Part shown: piece after piece, positions 33,319-42,122 of the stretch
Position numbering within the stretch: the first letter of the stretch is position 1
Layout: each line of letters opens with the position of its first letter
Source of the DNA: an uncultured bacterium
GTDB lineage: Bacteria; Cyanobacteriota; Vampirovibrionia; Gastranaerophilales; Gastranaerophilaceae
NCBI GenBank assembly: GCA_949282215.1
Contig: CASDPF010000008.1
Coordinates: 1-64,000 of the forward strand
Reading direction: 5' to 3'
DNA: 64,000 bases
Notes under the pieces: model-generated
The model's database searches: none
Seen by the model: only the letters and a program-made list of their open reading frames with translations
What the model was told of the DNA's origin: nothing
Translations under genes and position numbers: made by a program

Positions 33319-33786
33319 GTGGAAATTAACAGAGGTGAAAATTTACCTAAAAAAGTAACTGTTGAGAAAGAAAACAGCAAGCTGCAAGTTGATTCGCTTG
33401 CCGCAAGATCTCGTAAAAAAAGTAAAAAACATAAACGGAAAATTGGCGTTTATTATTCTTTTTTAACCTTTGTATTGCTATTTTGTCTTGTTCAGGTAGG
33501 GTTTGGGGCGATATTAAATGTATCTAAAATAATTGCATATAAGGCAAAAATTAATACTATGGAAAAAGTTCGTGATGAAGCTGAAGCAAGAAATAAAGAA
33601 TTGAAAAGTGATATTAAACAATTCTCAAGGACTTCAAGTTTGGAAGAGATTGCCAGAAATAATTTAAAAATGGCTGGTGAGGATGAAGTGTTGGTATTAA
33701 TTAATAATACTAATAATCAGGATGTTAAAGATAAAAAAGCTAAACATAAGAAAAAAGTTGAAAATAAGGAAAATACGGAGCAATAA
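33319..33786 (+). CDS. FtsB/DivIC-like septum formation initiator
   Basis: Encodes 155 residues; start is GTG 33319 with AAGGAG 7 nt before. A basic cytoplasmic part (SRKKSKKHKRK) leads to one membrane segment (FLTFVLLFCLVQVGFGAIL) and a coiled coil (INTMEKVRDEAEARNKELKS) followed by LEEIARNNLKMAGEDEVLVL, the usual FtsB/DivIC ending. A Lys-rich tail follows. It works with FtsL and FtsQ at the septum. It is coupled to the TPR gene by an overlapping TAATG. Confidence 0.82.
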   Translation: MEINRGENLPKKVTVEKENSKLQVDSLAARSRKKSKKHKRKIGVYYSFLTFVLLFCLVQVGFGAILNVSKIIAYKAKINTMEKVRDEAEARNKELKSDIKQFSRTSSLEEIARNNLKMAGEDEVLVLINNTNNQDVKDKKAKHKKKVENKENTEQ

Positions 33787-35345
33787 TGCAGGATAATGAA
33801 GCAGTTAATTATATAAAAAGAGCTTTTGACTTAAAGTCTCAGGAATGTTATAAACAGGCTATTGAGATGCTTTATAAGGCTTTGGAAACAGAGTCTGATA
33901 ATGTTGAAATTCTTTATCAAATAGGAGAGTTGTATTTTTTATTACATAATTACGATAGGGCAATGCAATATGTTGAAAAAGTTTTGCAAATTAATGAGTT
34001 GCATATTCCATCGTTAAAAATGCAATGCGAAATTTTCCAAAGACAAGGCTTGTATAATGAAGCATTAGTTTCTGCAAAATCGGTTTACCATAAAGATGAA
34101 AATTCAAAAAATTTGAAAGATATAATCAGAATTTTAGGTAAACTTAATAAAGTCGAAGAAATCGAACGATATCAAGATAAAATGGATAAAGAATGTATTT
34201 ATGAATATGCTCTTGCTTGCTATAAGAATGGAGACGCTGAAAAGGCGAAGAGTTTGATTTCCGAAAATTTGGAAGAAAATGAAGATTCTAAAGTTCTTCT
34301 TGGAAAAATTTATTTCGACTCTAATGATTTTGATAAGTCCAGAGAAATCTTTGAATCTATGAAAATGTCTAAAAATCCTGAAGTTCTTAATTATCTCGGA
34401 TTATTTGCTTTAGAAGATATGAAATTTATAGATGCGATAAAGTGTTTTTCGCAAGCATCGAGTATTTCCAAAAATAATCCTGTATATTGGTATAATCTTG
34501 CAAATGCATATTTTTTCAACGGCTGGCAGGATGAGGCTGTTAATTCATATTTAAAAGCTATTGTGCTTGAACCTGAAAATCTCGATTACAGATATTCTTT
34601 AGCTTATCTTTACTATGAGATGAAAAAGTTTGATAAGGCTCAAAAAGAAATAGATATTATCCTTTCAAAAAATGAAAAACATAATCAGGCAAGAGTTATA
34701 AAAGCATTGTTAAAATTGAATAATAAGGATTATCTTGGTGCTGAAAGAATTTTAGAAGAAAATTTGAAATCAGGATGTTCAGATGCGTTTACTTTAGTGT
34801 CTTTGGGAAAAGTCTATAACGAATTAGAAAATTTTGATAAGGCTGAGCAAATACTAAAGTCTGTTATTGAACAAAATCCTGAAAATATAAATTATATAAG
34901 TGATTTAGCTGATGTATATATCAAAGAGAAAAAATATGATGATGCTATTGAGCTTGTAAAAAAAGTTATAGATGAAAATGAAAAGTATATTTACGGGTAT
35001 ATTTTAGGTGCAAAAATCGCTTATTTGAAAGGCGATTTAGAAAAAGCAAAAGAATTTGCTCAGGATTCAATTTCATTAGATATAAATTGTGCTGAGGGTT
35101 ATTACTATCTTGCATTGGTTCGAAAGTCCGAACAGGATTATGATGAGGCTGTAGAATGTATGAAAAGAGCTATTATGTATGATTTAAATAATGCAAAGTA
35201 TTATGCAGAGATGAGTAATATTTATAAGCTTAAAAATGATATGAAAACTGCTCTTGAATACATAAAAGAAGCCGAGAGTATTGATGAATCTGTTGAATAT
35301 AAAATTATGTATAAAGAATTAGCTTCATTAAACAGATTAAAGTAA
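33786..35345 (+). CDS. Tetratricopeptide repeat protein
   Basis: Encodes 519 residues composed almost wholly of TPR units, about 13 by eye, with the usual W/L-G-Y-A-F-A-P spacing (for example AIEMLYKALETESDNVEILY, EAVNSYLKAIVLEPENLDYR and EAVECMKRAIMYDLNNAKYY). No signal peptide or enzyme domain. TPR solenoids mediate protein contacts. The start codon overlaps the stop of the ftsB-like gene, so the two are translated together and a division-related or envelope-assembly scaffold is plausible. Confidence 0.85.
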   Translation: MQDNEAVNYIKRAFDLKSQECYKQAIEMLYKALETESDNVEILYQIGELYFLLHNYDRAMQYVEKVLQINELHIPSLKMQCEIFQRQGLYNEALVSAKSVYHKDENSKNLKDIIRILGKLNKVEEIERYQDKMDKECIYEYALACYKNGDAEKAKSLISENLEENEDSKVLLGKIYFDSNDFDKSREIFESMKMSKNPEVLNYLGLFALEDMKFIDAIKCFSQASSISKNNPVYWYNLANAYFFNGWQDEAVNSYLKAIVLEPENLDYRYSLAYLYYEMKKFDKAQKEIDIILSKNEKHNQARVIKALLKLNNKDYLGAERILEENLKSGCSDAFTLVSLGKVYNELENFDKAEQILKSVIEQNPENINYISDLADVYIKEKKYDDAIELVKKVIDENEKYIYGYILGAKIAYLKGDLEKAKEFAQDSISLDINCAEGYYYLALVRKSEQDYDEAVECMKRAIMYDLNNAKYYAEMSNIYKLKNDMKTALEYIKEAESIDESVEYKIMYKELASLNRLK

Positions 35346-35350
35346 AAAAT

Positions 35351-35378
35351 TTGTCCTGAAAAAATATATTATTATAAT
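35351..35378 (+). promoter_or_regulatory. Promoter of the putative protease gene at 35432
   Basis: TTGTCC, a 16-nt spacer and TATAAT, about 54 nt before the start. Confidence 0.5.
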
Positions 35379-35431
35379 ATAATTATGAGTATGTTCTCCT
35401 GTGAAAATTATGATTGGGGGTAGTAAGAAGT

Positions 35432-36112
35432 ATGAGATGGAAGAGTATTATAAGTTTATTATTAATAACGCAATTAGCAGCGATTACACCGGCGTTTTCA
35501 AAGTCAAAAAAAGATGAGATTGTGATACCTAAAAATTTTCCTGCAAAATATACTGCAGAATATGTTGAAAGGATAACACCTGAATATAAAGCTATCGGTA
35601 AAGATTTTATTTTCTATGTAGCTTTGGATATGCTGAAAGGCACTAATGGAGAGTTTTCAAGAAAAGCTATTTTGGGAAATAATCTTTCTCAAAAACCTGT
35701 AAAAATTGAGTTTAAAGATTTGGGATTAATAAATCCGGATTATGCATCATTTGATGCTTTAGGTTGGAAGAAGGGGAAAAATCTGTATATTTACATAAAC
35801 CCTCGACACAAAGATGCACCTCCCGGAGCATTGGCCGCATTGTTAGCTCATGAAGCATTACATCAGGATGAGTATAATTCTATAGCAGAAGAAACTTATG
35901 CATGGACAATGGAGGCTGCAGTCTGGTGCGAGATATTGAATGTTTTTCCTGAAAGTGATGAAAATCTTCATCCTTTAGTAAATAGAGAAAATACCCTAAA
36001 AAAACTCTTTGAGAAAGGAAATTATACAAATAAATATATAAAAAAGACAGTTCAATCAAATGAAGGGTATAAGAATTTACCGTCGACCTCGCCCGGATTT
36101 GAAGATTTGTAA
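35432..36112 (+). CDS. Putative secreted zinc metallopeptidase (HEALH)
   Basis: Encodes 226 residues from ATG 35432; an in-frame TTG at 35414 is less likely. Signal peptide IISLLLITQLAAITPAFS. The motif LLAHEALHQDEYN contains HExxH, and 13-14 residues on the stretch SIAEETYAWTMEAAVW offers a Glu as a third zinc ligand, as in gluzincins. The short length and lack of a known prosequence make the family uncertain. It could act on envelope proteins. A terminator follows. Confidence 0.65.
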   Translation: MRWKSIISLLLITQLAAITPAFSKSKKDEIVIPKNFPAKYTAEYVERITPEYKAIGKDFIFYVALDMLKGTNGEFSRKAILGNNLSQKPVKIEFKDLGLINPDYASFDALGWKKGKNLYIYINPRHKDAPPGALAALLAHEALHQDEYNSIAEETYAWTMEAAVWCEILNVFPESDENLHPLVNRENTLKKLFEKGNYTNKYIKKTVQSNEGYKNLPSTSPGFEDL

Positions 36113-36120
36113 GTTTGTGA

Positions 36121-36144
36121 ACGCCGGCATAAAGCCGGCGTTTG
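36121..36144 (+). terminator. Rho-independent terminator
   Basis: ACGCCGGC and GCCGGCGT form an 8-bp GC-rich stem with a 5-nt loop, followed by a weak T-rich stretch. Confidence 0.7.
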
Positions 36145-36229
36145 TGTAATTTGTTCAGAATTTAAATAATTAATCGGGTTACATAAAAAGTATATTGATT
36201 ATATAAATTCATTGGTGTTAAATATTCGT

Positions 36230-37477
36230 ATGAAAAGAAAAGAGTTATATATTTTTATTGCGATAGTTTTGGTGTTGGTAGCTATTAATATGCTTGTTAT
36301 GAATACAAATAACAATAGTTTGTATTCATCAGAAGAAGAATTGCTTAATAAAAGTTATGTATCATCACAAAAACTTTTTGATAATATCTGGTCAGAAGTA
36401 AAGGATAATTATTATGACCCTACACTAAATCATCAACAATGGAAATATTGGAAAGAACATTATCACGGTCGCATAAAAACAGATGAAGATGTAAAAGTCG
36501 CAGTAGATTCAATGCTGGCGAGCCTTGACGACCCTTATTCAAGATATATGACAAAAAGTGAATATTCTGATCAAAATACCTCAATAAGTTCAAAAATTAC
36601 AGGAATTGGTGTAAATATAGCGGCAATTGCCGGAAAAATTCAGATTATAAACGTAATTGACGGGACTCCTGCTCAAAGTGCAAATTTACAGAATGGAGAT
36701 ATAATCCTTGATATTGATGGCAAAGATGCAAACGGGCTTTCAATTTCAGAAGTTGCTAATTTGGTCAGAGGTCCTGAAAATACTTCTGTTAAACTTACTA
36801 TTTTGCGAGATAAGGATAAACTGGTAAAAAATGTTTTACGAAAAGAAATAAAAATTAAATCAGTAAAAAGTTCTGTCGATAAAAATATAGGCTATATTCA
36901 GATTACAAGTTTTATAGCTTCTACAACGCCAAATGAATTTTTGGAAGCATTAGAAAAAACAAAAGATACTGATGGATTAATTATTGATTTACGTGGAAAT
37001 ACCGGAGGGTTGTTGCCTAATGCAATATTTATTGCTAATTTATTTATTCCTGAGGGTAAATTAGTAAGTATAGTAGGCAGAAATGGTTATCGTTACGATA
37101 TACAAGCTCAAAATACGGATTTTGGTGTGGAAAAGCCTGTAGTTGTCTTGGTCGATGGAGCTTCAGCTTCTGCAAGTGAAATTTTATCAGGTGCATTGAA
37201 GGATTACCACAAAGCAACTATTGTCGGAACAAGGACTTATGGAAAGGGAATGGTTCAAAAAATTATTCCAATGCCTAATGAGACAGGACTTAATTTAACT
37301 GTTGCAAAATATTTAACTCCATCAGGTTCCGATATAAATGAAAAAGGTATAAAACCTGATGTAGAAGTTCAGTTTACAGCACAAGATATCAGAAATAAAA
37401 ACGATGTACAATTAAGTGAAGCAAAGAAATTACTATCAAGAATGCTAACTGAAAATAAATGCTGTTCTGCAAAATAA
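36230..37477 (+). CDS. S41-family C-terminal processing peptidase (CtpA-type)
   Basis: Encodes 415 residues from ATG 36230. An N-terminal membrane anchor (ELYIFIAIVLVLVAINMLVM) puts the enzyme outside the inner membrane. A PDZ domain covers about residues 120-205 (GIGVNIAAIAGKIQIINVID). The peptidase domain has the substrate-binding LIIDLRGNTGGLL, catalytic Ser in DGASASASEILSGAL and catalytic Lys in TRTYGKGMVQ. Such enzymes trim C-termini of periplasmic proteins, including wall hydrolase regulators. TTAAAT lies 6 nt before the ATG and there is no Shine-Dalgarno sequence. Confidence 0.93.
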   Translation: MKRKELYIFIAIVLVLVAINMLVMNTNNNSLYSSEEELLNKSYVSSQKLFDNIWSEVKDNYYDPTLNHQQWKYWKEHYHGRIKTDEDVKVAVDSMLASLDDPYSRYMTKSEYSDQNTSISSKITGIGVNIAAIAGKIQIINVIDGTPAQSANLQNGDIILDIDGKDANGLSISEVANLVRGPENTSVKLTILRDKDKLVKNVLRKEIKIKSVKSSVDKNIGYIQITSFIASTTPNEFLEALEKTKDTDGLIIDLRGNTGGLLPNAIFIANLFIPEGKLVSIVGRNGYRYDIQAQNTDFGVEKPVVVLVDGASASASEILSGALKDYHKATIVGTRTYGKGMVQKIIPMPNETGLNLTVAKYLTPSGSDINEKGIKPDVEVQFTAQDIRNKNDVQLSEAKKLLSRMLTENKCCSAK

Positions 37478-37496
37478 ATTTGTGACAGTTGGCTCA

Positions 37497-37524
37497 TTGA
37501 CAATTATTTTGTCTGAAATATAAT
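37497..37524 (+). promoter_or_regulatory. Near-consensus promoter with no ORF downstream
   Basis: TTGACA, a 16-nt spacer and TATAAT, 20 nt after the ctp stop codon. The only features downstream on this strand are two hairpins, the second a terminator at 37624-37649. Confidence 0.75.
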
Positions 37525-37530
37525 TTTACT

Positions 37531-37649
37531 ATGGAATGAAGAATAGCCATGTGGCTATTTTGAAAAAGAAGTTATTCATAGCACAATTTTGTATAAAAAG
37601 ATAGTTTTGCATACTTGACTTATGCGGTTCTTTGGAACCGCTTTTTTTT
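37531..37649 (+). ncRNA. Candidate small non-coding RNA (about 120 nt)
   Basis: The predicted start near 37531 and the terminator ending near 37649 bracket a transcript without a usable ORF (the first ATG is followed one codon later by TGA). It contains a hairpin with arms AATAGCCA and TGGCTATT at 37542-37559, an AT-rich single-stranded middle and the terminal hairpin. It does not show the conserved bases of SRP RNA, 6S RNA, tmRNA or RNase P RNA. Both ends are predictions from sequence only. Confidence 0.5.
37624..37649 (+). terminator. Strong Rho-independent terminator
   Basis: GCGGTTC and GAACCGC form a 7-bp stem with a TTTG loop, followed by eight T. The T run touches the 3' end of the convergent zinc-ribbon gene. 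Confidence 0.88.
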
Positions 37650-37902
37650 ACAAATTTTTATTCATAAAAAAGTTTTTATAACGTAAATCCTTTTTATTAA
37701 CTACGAGTCCGCATTTTGAACAGGCTAAGGTTTCACCTGTTGAGTCTATTGGCATAAAAATATGCTCGCAATTTTCAGGGTTTTCATCATCTTCAGGAAT
37801 TTCTTCGAGCGGATTAAGTGCTTCATTTTTGTCATGTTCTTCAAGCACCTCTCTAAATCGGTCTTTTTGAAAGTACTTTACAATCAGTTCAATAAAATAC
37901 AT
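37648..37902 (-). CDS. Small zinc-ribbon-like protein
   Basis: Encodes 84 residues. An acidic first half (LEEIPEDDENPENCEH) is followed by ETLACSKCGLVVNKKD, so Cys-x-His and CxxC groups could hold a zinc ion. It begins 2 nt after the cdd stop and is probably in the same transcript. Function unknown. Confidence 0.6.
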   Translation of the reverse strand: MYFIELIVKYFQKDRFREVLEEHDKNEALNPLEEIPEDDENPENCEHIFMPIDSTGETLACSKCGLVVNKKDLRYKNFFMNKNL

Positions 37903-37904
37903 TT

Positions 37905-38285
37905 TTAAAGTATAAAACCTTTCGGAAATATTTCACAGAATTTTGTTATTTCTAATGAATTTTCGCCTTCTGTGATTATATCCATATCTTCAGATGCGAA
38001 CTCTGTCATGACTTGTCTGCAAGCTCCGCAGGGATAGCAATGCTTTTCATTTGGTGAGTATATTGCTACTGCAGTTATTTTCCGTTCTCCATCCGCAATT
38101 GCACTGCCTATAGCATTTCTTTCCGCACAGATTGTAAGTCCGAAACTTGAATTTTCAAAATTACAACCAGTGTATATTTTATTATTTTCTGTGAGAACGC
38201 ATGCTCCCACTTTGAATTTTGAATATGGGGCATATGCTTTTTCACTTGCTTCTTTAGCTTTTTCCAGTAACTCGTTGTAATCCAT
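37905..38285 (-). CDS. cdd: Cytidine deaminase
   Basis: Encodes 126 residues of the small tetrameric class, starting at ATG 38285 with AAGGAG before it; a GTG at 38303 lies within the ribosome-binding region. It deaminates cytidine to uridine. Zinc site: TICAERNAIGSAI (Cys plus catalytic Glu) and YPCGACRQVMTEF (two Cys). The udp product at 14329 could use the uridine formed. Runs into the zinc-ribbon gene. Confidence 0.96.
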   Translation of the reverse strand: MDYNELLEKAKEASEKAYAPYSKFKVGACVLTENNKIYTGCNFENSSFGLTICAERNAIGSAIADGERKITAVAIYSPNEKHCYPCGACRQVMTEFASEDMDIITEGENSLEITKFCEIFPKGFIL

Positions 38286-38364
38286 GCGATTCTCCTTTGA
38301 CACTTACTTTTAGTTTAATTGATAAAATTTAAATAGTAATCCCTTACACGTATGAAAATTTGTG

Positions 38365-38373
38365 TGATACAAT
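38365..38373 (+). promoter_or_regulatory. Extended -10 promoter of the gene at 38380
   Basis: TG-A-TACAAT ends exactly 6 nt before ATG 38380. No Shine-Dalgarno sequence is present, so the mRNA is probably leaderless. Confidence 0.55.
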
Positions 38374-38379
38374 AAAGAT

Positions 38380-39198
38380 ATGAAGAAAATTTTAATGCGT
38401 TTTATATTAATAATTTTTTGTGTTTTTATATCGGCTAAAGCGTATGCATTAACTTATAATGTTGTAGTATTGCCTGCTGATATATTGAGAGTTTGCGAAA
38501 ATTATTATTGTTATCCTGAAGTATCAGAAATTATATCAAATGATTTGATATCTTATTTCAATTCTTCTGATAAGATAAAGTCGCCCTCATTACAAGAAAT
38601 AAGAAGAATTCTTGCTCAAAATCCGAGTTTAAAATCAGCAGTGAAGTCTTCTATGGATAAATTCAGTTCTCGAGGAAATGTCGATTTTCAGTCTATGAAA
38701 CAGTTAGCAAGGATGTTCTCTGCTAATTCTGTTTTGTTAATTTCAAATAGTGTTGCAACTGAAAATTCCTCAAGGAATAGGAGTGTATGGGAAATTTTAG
38801 AACTATCCAGTGCCTTAAATATTTCATATCCGTATACAATGGAGACTGATGCGGTATTGCTGGATACAGTAAATGATTTAGTTATGTGGCGTGGCGGATA
38901 TTCAAAAATATTAAATTCCTCTGACGGAAGTTTTATTGCACAAAAAGCATCTCAAAGCTATGCAAAATATGCTTATCTACAAGCTTATTCAAAGGACATA
39001 TTATCTAAGACTATCGGACAAAATGTTGTTTTAAGATTTTTCCCTAAATCTGTAACGCCTGTGCTTAACACAAAAGAAATAAAGCCGTCGGGAAATTATT
39101 TCAGGTATGAAAGCTCAAATCCTTCAGCCGGTAAATTAGATGATAAACTTGAAGAGCCGTTAGAACATGATTATGGCGAGATGATTTACGGCATATAA
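38380..39198 (+). CDS. Exported protein of unknown function
   Basis: Encodes 272 residues with a signal peptide (RFILIIFCVFISAKAYA). The mature part begins LTYNVVVLPADILRVCENYY and is mixed alpha/beta; a pattern of the kind LARMFSANSVLLISNSV, with a later VNDLVMWRGGYSKIL, recalls periplasmic nucleotide-free Rossmann-like or TolB N-terminal-like domains, but not convincingly. Two Cys near residues 39 and 44 could pair. Its 3' end overlaps the convergent small gene by 13 nt. Confidence 0.6.
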   Translation: MKKILMRFILIIFCVFISAKAYALTYNVVVLPADILRVCENYYCYPEVSEIISNDLISYFNSSDKIKSPSLQEIRRILAQNPSLKSAVKSSMDKFSSRGNVDFQSMKQLARMFSANSVLLISNSVATENSSRNRSVWEILELSSALNISYPYTMETDAVLLDTVNDLVMWRGGYSKILNSSDGSFIAQKASQSYAKYAYLQAYSKDILSKTIGQNVVLRFFPKSVTPVLNTKEIKPSGNYFRYESSNPSAGKLDDKLEEPLEHDYGEMIYGI

Positions 39199-39491
39199 GG
39201 TGACTTTGGCTTTTCGTTAAATTTAGCTTGCGGTCTTGGTGATAGTGCATCTTGGGAGGTCTGCATTGGTAATACGTCAGGTCTGTTTGGTTCAGTCGGA
39301 TTAGTATTTTTTAAATTATCAAAATTAGCATTTACTCCATCCCCTTTGGATTTGTCCATTACAGGGCTTCTTTCAACTTGGACTTGTGTAGTAGCTGCTA
39401 TATCATCAAGTTCTTCTATTCTTGCTTTTGTATCAATAACTGCAACAAACAAAACTGTTAATATAGCTGTTAATATTAGAAAGTTTTTCAT
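39186..39491 (-). CDS. Small membrane-anchored or secreted protein, Pro/Asn-rich
   Basis: Encodes 101 residues. An N-terminal hydrophobic segment (FLILTAILTVLFVAVI) is followed by an unstructured-looking stretch rich in Asn, Pro, Asp and Gln (NLKNTNPTEPNRPDVLP). AGGAGCGAT precedes the ATG. Function unknown. Confidence 0.6.
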   Translation of the reverse strand: MKNFLILTAILTVLFVAVIDTKARIEELDDIAATTQVQVERSPVMDKSKGDGVNANFDNLKNTNPTEPNRPDVLPMQTSQDALSPRPQAKFNEKPKSPYMP

Positions 39492-39642
39492 TTTATATCG
39501 CTCCTTTTTTGTATATTCTAATCTTTCCTATAAAAAATAAATCGGACAAAATAGTAATTATTTGAGCTAAATATAAACACTTGCACAATAGCAGGAACGA
39601 TGATAATATGTAGTTGTATATAAAAGTTAGTGAGAGGGAAAT

Positions 39643-39813
39643 ATGGCAAGATTGATAAGACCAACATGGGCAATCAGATGTGTTCAATCAGGATGTAAAA
39701 CTCTTTTTGAAGTTGCAAAATTAGAAGACGGTAAACAACAAGAGGTTGTATGTCCTAATTGTGGTGAACACTATGTGTATCCGATTACAGAAGAGGATGA
39801 AAAGAACTCTTAG
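39643..39813 (+). CDS. 56-residue zinc-ribbon protein
   Basis: ATG 39643 follows GAGAGGGAA. The product, MARLIRPTWAIRCVQSGCKT and onward, has two pairs of Cys: CVQSGC and VVCPNCGEHYVYPI, a classic four-Cys zinc ribbon. The rest is acidic. It ends 5 nt before the radical SAM gene and is probably co-transcribed with it. Function unknown. Confidence 0.7.
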   Translation: MARLIRPTWAIRCVQSGCKTLFEVAKLEDGKQQEVVCPNCGEHYVYPITEEDEKNS

Positions 39814-39818
39814 TCCTT

Positions 39819-40736
39819 ATGTTTAATGGTACTGATAAACGCTATAATCAGTATAGTGCTTATTTAAAAAATAAATTCGGCGTCAAGGTCTATAAAATAA
39901 CTCTTGATGCCGGTTTTTCATGTCCAAATCGTGATGGTACGATTTCTACAGGCGGTTGTATATTTTGTGATGATGGGGGAAGTTTTTCTCAGGCTCATTC
40001 TAATCTTCTATCAATCGAAGATCAGATAAATGTCGGAATGAAGACTTTGCATGATAGATTTAAAGCTGAAAAATATATGTCATATTTTCAGGCTTATTCA
40101 AATACGTATAAACCGGTTAAAGAGCTTGAAAAAATTTATGACTCTGCTCTTGGCAATAAGGATATAGTGGGAATTTCTATAGGTACTCGTCCTGATTGTA
40201 TTGATGATGAAAAATTAGATTTAATATCAGGTTATACAAAAGATTATTATACTTGGATTGAATATGGTCTTCAATCTGTTCATGATAAGACATTAAGGCG
40301 AATTAACCGCGGGCATGATTTTGATTGTTTTTTAAGAGCTTATGAAAAGACAAAAGAAAAGAATATAAATGTTTGTGTCCATGTTATATTTGGACTTTGG
40401 GAAACGCATAATGAGATTATGGAGACTGCAAAAAAGCTTGCAGAACTTGAAATTGACGGAGTAAAAATTCACATGCTTTGTGCTCTTGAAAATACTAAAT
40501 TAGCAAGTCTTTATACTCAGGGCGAAATTGATTTTATGAGTGAGGAAGAATATGTACAGACAGTTTGTGATTTTTTGGAATATTTACCAAAAACTACAAC
40601 TATTCACAGACTTGCAGGTAATGGTTTGAAGAAAAATTTAATAGCTCCAAGATGGCTTGGTGCTAAATTGGATTGTCTTAATAAAATAGACAGAGAACTG
40701 ATTAAAAGAAATTCATTTCAGGGTATAAAAAATTAG
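39819..40736 (+). CDS. Radical SAM protein, YhcC type (TIGR01212)
   Basis: Encodes 305 residues. The cluster motif has the spacing of this family: CPNRDGTISTGGCIFC, with the last three Cys-positions CxxxxxxxxxCxxC. Other landmarks are YFQAYSNTY, GISIGTRPDC, YGLQSVHDKTLRRINRGH and VIFGLWETHNEI. Members are widespread but their substrate is not established. Follows the zinc-ribbon gene by 5 nt. Confidence 0.92.
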   Translation: MFNGTDKRYNQYSAYLKNKFGVKVYKITLDAGFSCPNRDGTISTGGCIFCDDGGSFSQAHSNLLSIEDQINVGMKTLHDRFKAEKYMSYFQAYSNTYKPVKELEKIYDSALGNKDIVGISIGTRPDCIDDEKLDLISGYTKDYYTWIEYGLQSVHDKTLRRINRGHDFDCFLRAYEKTKEKNINVCVHVIFGLWETHNEIMETAKKLAELEIDGVKIHMLCALENTKLASLYTQGEIDFMSEEEYVQTVCDFLEYLPKTTTIHRLAGNGLKKNLIAPRWLGAKLDCLNKIDRELIKRNSFQGIKN

Positions 40737-40882
40737 TTTACAAATACGTAAAAATGTGTAATAATAGTTTTGCGAAAAGGAGCTTTGTAAAGAATTATTA
40801 AACTAATTTGTACAAAGAGCAAAAAAATTATTTTATGTTTTTTAAAGCATCCGAAAAATAATATAATTTGGAGTAGTAGATT

Positions 40883-41569
40883 ATGTTAAGCATTCAGCCT
40901 AGATTCACGCAAAGATTGCAGTCTCAGTTATCATTCAGGGGAGAATATGATTATAATTCGTATGATGGTAATGAAAATGATACTGGTTTGACTGAACAAG
41001 ACAAAGATTTATTGAGTTTAAAAGAGGATTTGAGTTCATTAAATCATGGGCTGCAAAAATATGAAGATAAAGTCCAAAAACTAAAACCTGTTACGAAAGC
41101 TCTATGTTTAGTTGGTTCGGGAGCTTTGATGGGTGTAGGTACAAAGTTAGGCTGGAATGAGACTGGCAGATTGTTAAAAAAAGTACTTACAAGTAATTCT
41201 GTAGTTAAATTTAAGGGCAGACTTGGCAAAATTGGTGAAAAAATTGCTACAGGATTTAAAAAATTTAGGGATGAAAAGTTTGCTAAAACTCCTGTAGGAG
41301 AAGCAGTTCTTGCTATATTTAAAATGCTCGGTGAAACTAAACCTGCAATGTTTGTAAAAAATAACCTTGCAAAGTTGAAAAAAGTTAAACCTGAGGCTAT
41401 CTCAGATACAACAGGTGATATAGTTGCATTTTCAACCGGTGCATCTACTACTATTGTTGGTGCTATGCCTGAAAAAGAAAAGAAAAAAATAAAAGATATT
41501 TCTGAAGATATTGATTTTAATAACGATTATAGCAATGAGGCAGATTATGACTACAATGACGAGTATTAA
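40883..41569 (+). CDS. Lineage-specific protein with SFRG motif and possible membrane segment
   Basis: Encodes 228 residues. The N-terminus (LQSQLSFRGEYDYNSYDGNE) has the F-[KQR]-G motif. A Lys-rich helix region with one weak hydrophobic stretch (ALCLVGSGALMGVGTKLG) follows, then basic amphipathic segments and an acidic Asp/Tyr/Asn tail (NDYSNEADYDYNDEY). Overlaps the next gene by 23 nt. Function unknown. Confidence 0.55.
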   Translation: MLSIQPRFTQRLQSQLSFRGEYDYNSYDGNENDTGLTEQDKDLLSLKEDLSSLNHGLQKYEDKVQKLKPVTKALCLVGSGALMGVGTKLGWNETGRLLKKVLTSNSVVKFKGRLGKIGEKIATGFKKFRDEKFAKTPVGEAVLAIFKMLGETKPAMFVKNNLAKLKKVKPEAISDTTGDIVAFSTGASTTIVGAMPEKEKKKIKDISEDIDFNNDYSNEADYDYNDEY

Positions 41570-42077
41570 TCCTACAAATCTAATAAGTCAATATCAAAAC
41601 AAACCTAAAAGAGTTTCTCCTGAGAAAAAGGAGGAAATTCGAGATGGTGTTGTTGCCGGTGGAGCTGTAGGTGCCGGTTATACTGCCGTTAGAAAAAATG
41701 CTCTTAATATGATAAAAGAAACAGAAACTGCTTGCAAAGCCGGAAAAGCTGCAGCAGCAGCTAGGGCGGCTAATGCGGCAAAAGGTAGTGCAGGCCTGTT
41801 TGCAGGGCTGAAAAATAATGCAAAAGTTATTACAAAAAATTTAATAACTAAACTTGACGCTATAAAAACTTCGAAATATATAAAACCAATAATAAATAAC
41901 AGATTGACTCGTGCGGCTTGCGGGGCTTTTGGTGGTTTTCTTGCTGTATGTATATTGATTTCAGGAATTGGGACTTTGTACAATAATTCAATTAAAATGG
42001 CAAATCACTATGTTCCAAGGGTTGCAGACCGATTTAATCGGTTGTCGGATAGGTTAGAAAAGAATAAGGAAGATTAG
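41547..42077 (+). CDS. Small Ala-rich membrane protein
   Basis: Encodes 176 residues from ATG 41547, which has GAGG 8 nt before it inside the previous gene. An Ala-rich helix (GKAAAAARAANAAKGSAG) is followed by a clear membrane segment (CGAFGGFLAVCILISGIGTL). The overlap with the preceding gene suggests coupled translation. The minus-strand ORF opposite it is a shadow of the Ala codons. Confidence 0.58.
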   Translation: MTTMTSINPTNLISQYQNKPKRVSPEKKEEIRDGVVAGGAVGAGYTAVRKNALNMIKETETACKAGKAAAAARAANAAKGSAGLFAGLKNNAKVITKNLITKLDAIKTSKYIKPIINNRLTRAACGAFGGFLAVCILISGIGTLYNNSIKMANHYVPRVADRFNRLSDRLEKNKED

Positions 42078-42107
42078 TTTTATAATGTTGTATTAATTTA
42101 AGTCTTG

Positions 42108-42116
42108 TGCTAGACT
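42108..42116 (+). promoter_or_regulatory. Extended -10 promoter of folP
   Basis: TG-C-TAGACT ends exactly 6 nt before ATG 42123, with no Shine-Dalgarno sequence. A leaderless transcript is likely. Confidence 0.5.
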
Positions 42117-42122
42117 TCCTTT

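Noticed and set aside
37531-37649. Small protein gene after the promoter at 37497
   Set aside because: The only early ATG is followed by GAA TGA, and no other frame has a start with a ribosome-binding site and more than a few codons.
41678-41983. Minus-strand Ala/Pro-rich ORF
   Set aside because: It is the reverse reading of the Ala-rich membrane protein gene at 41547-42077, without a ribosome-binding site.
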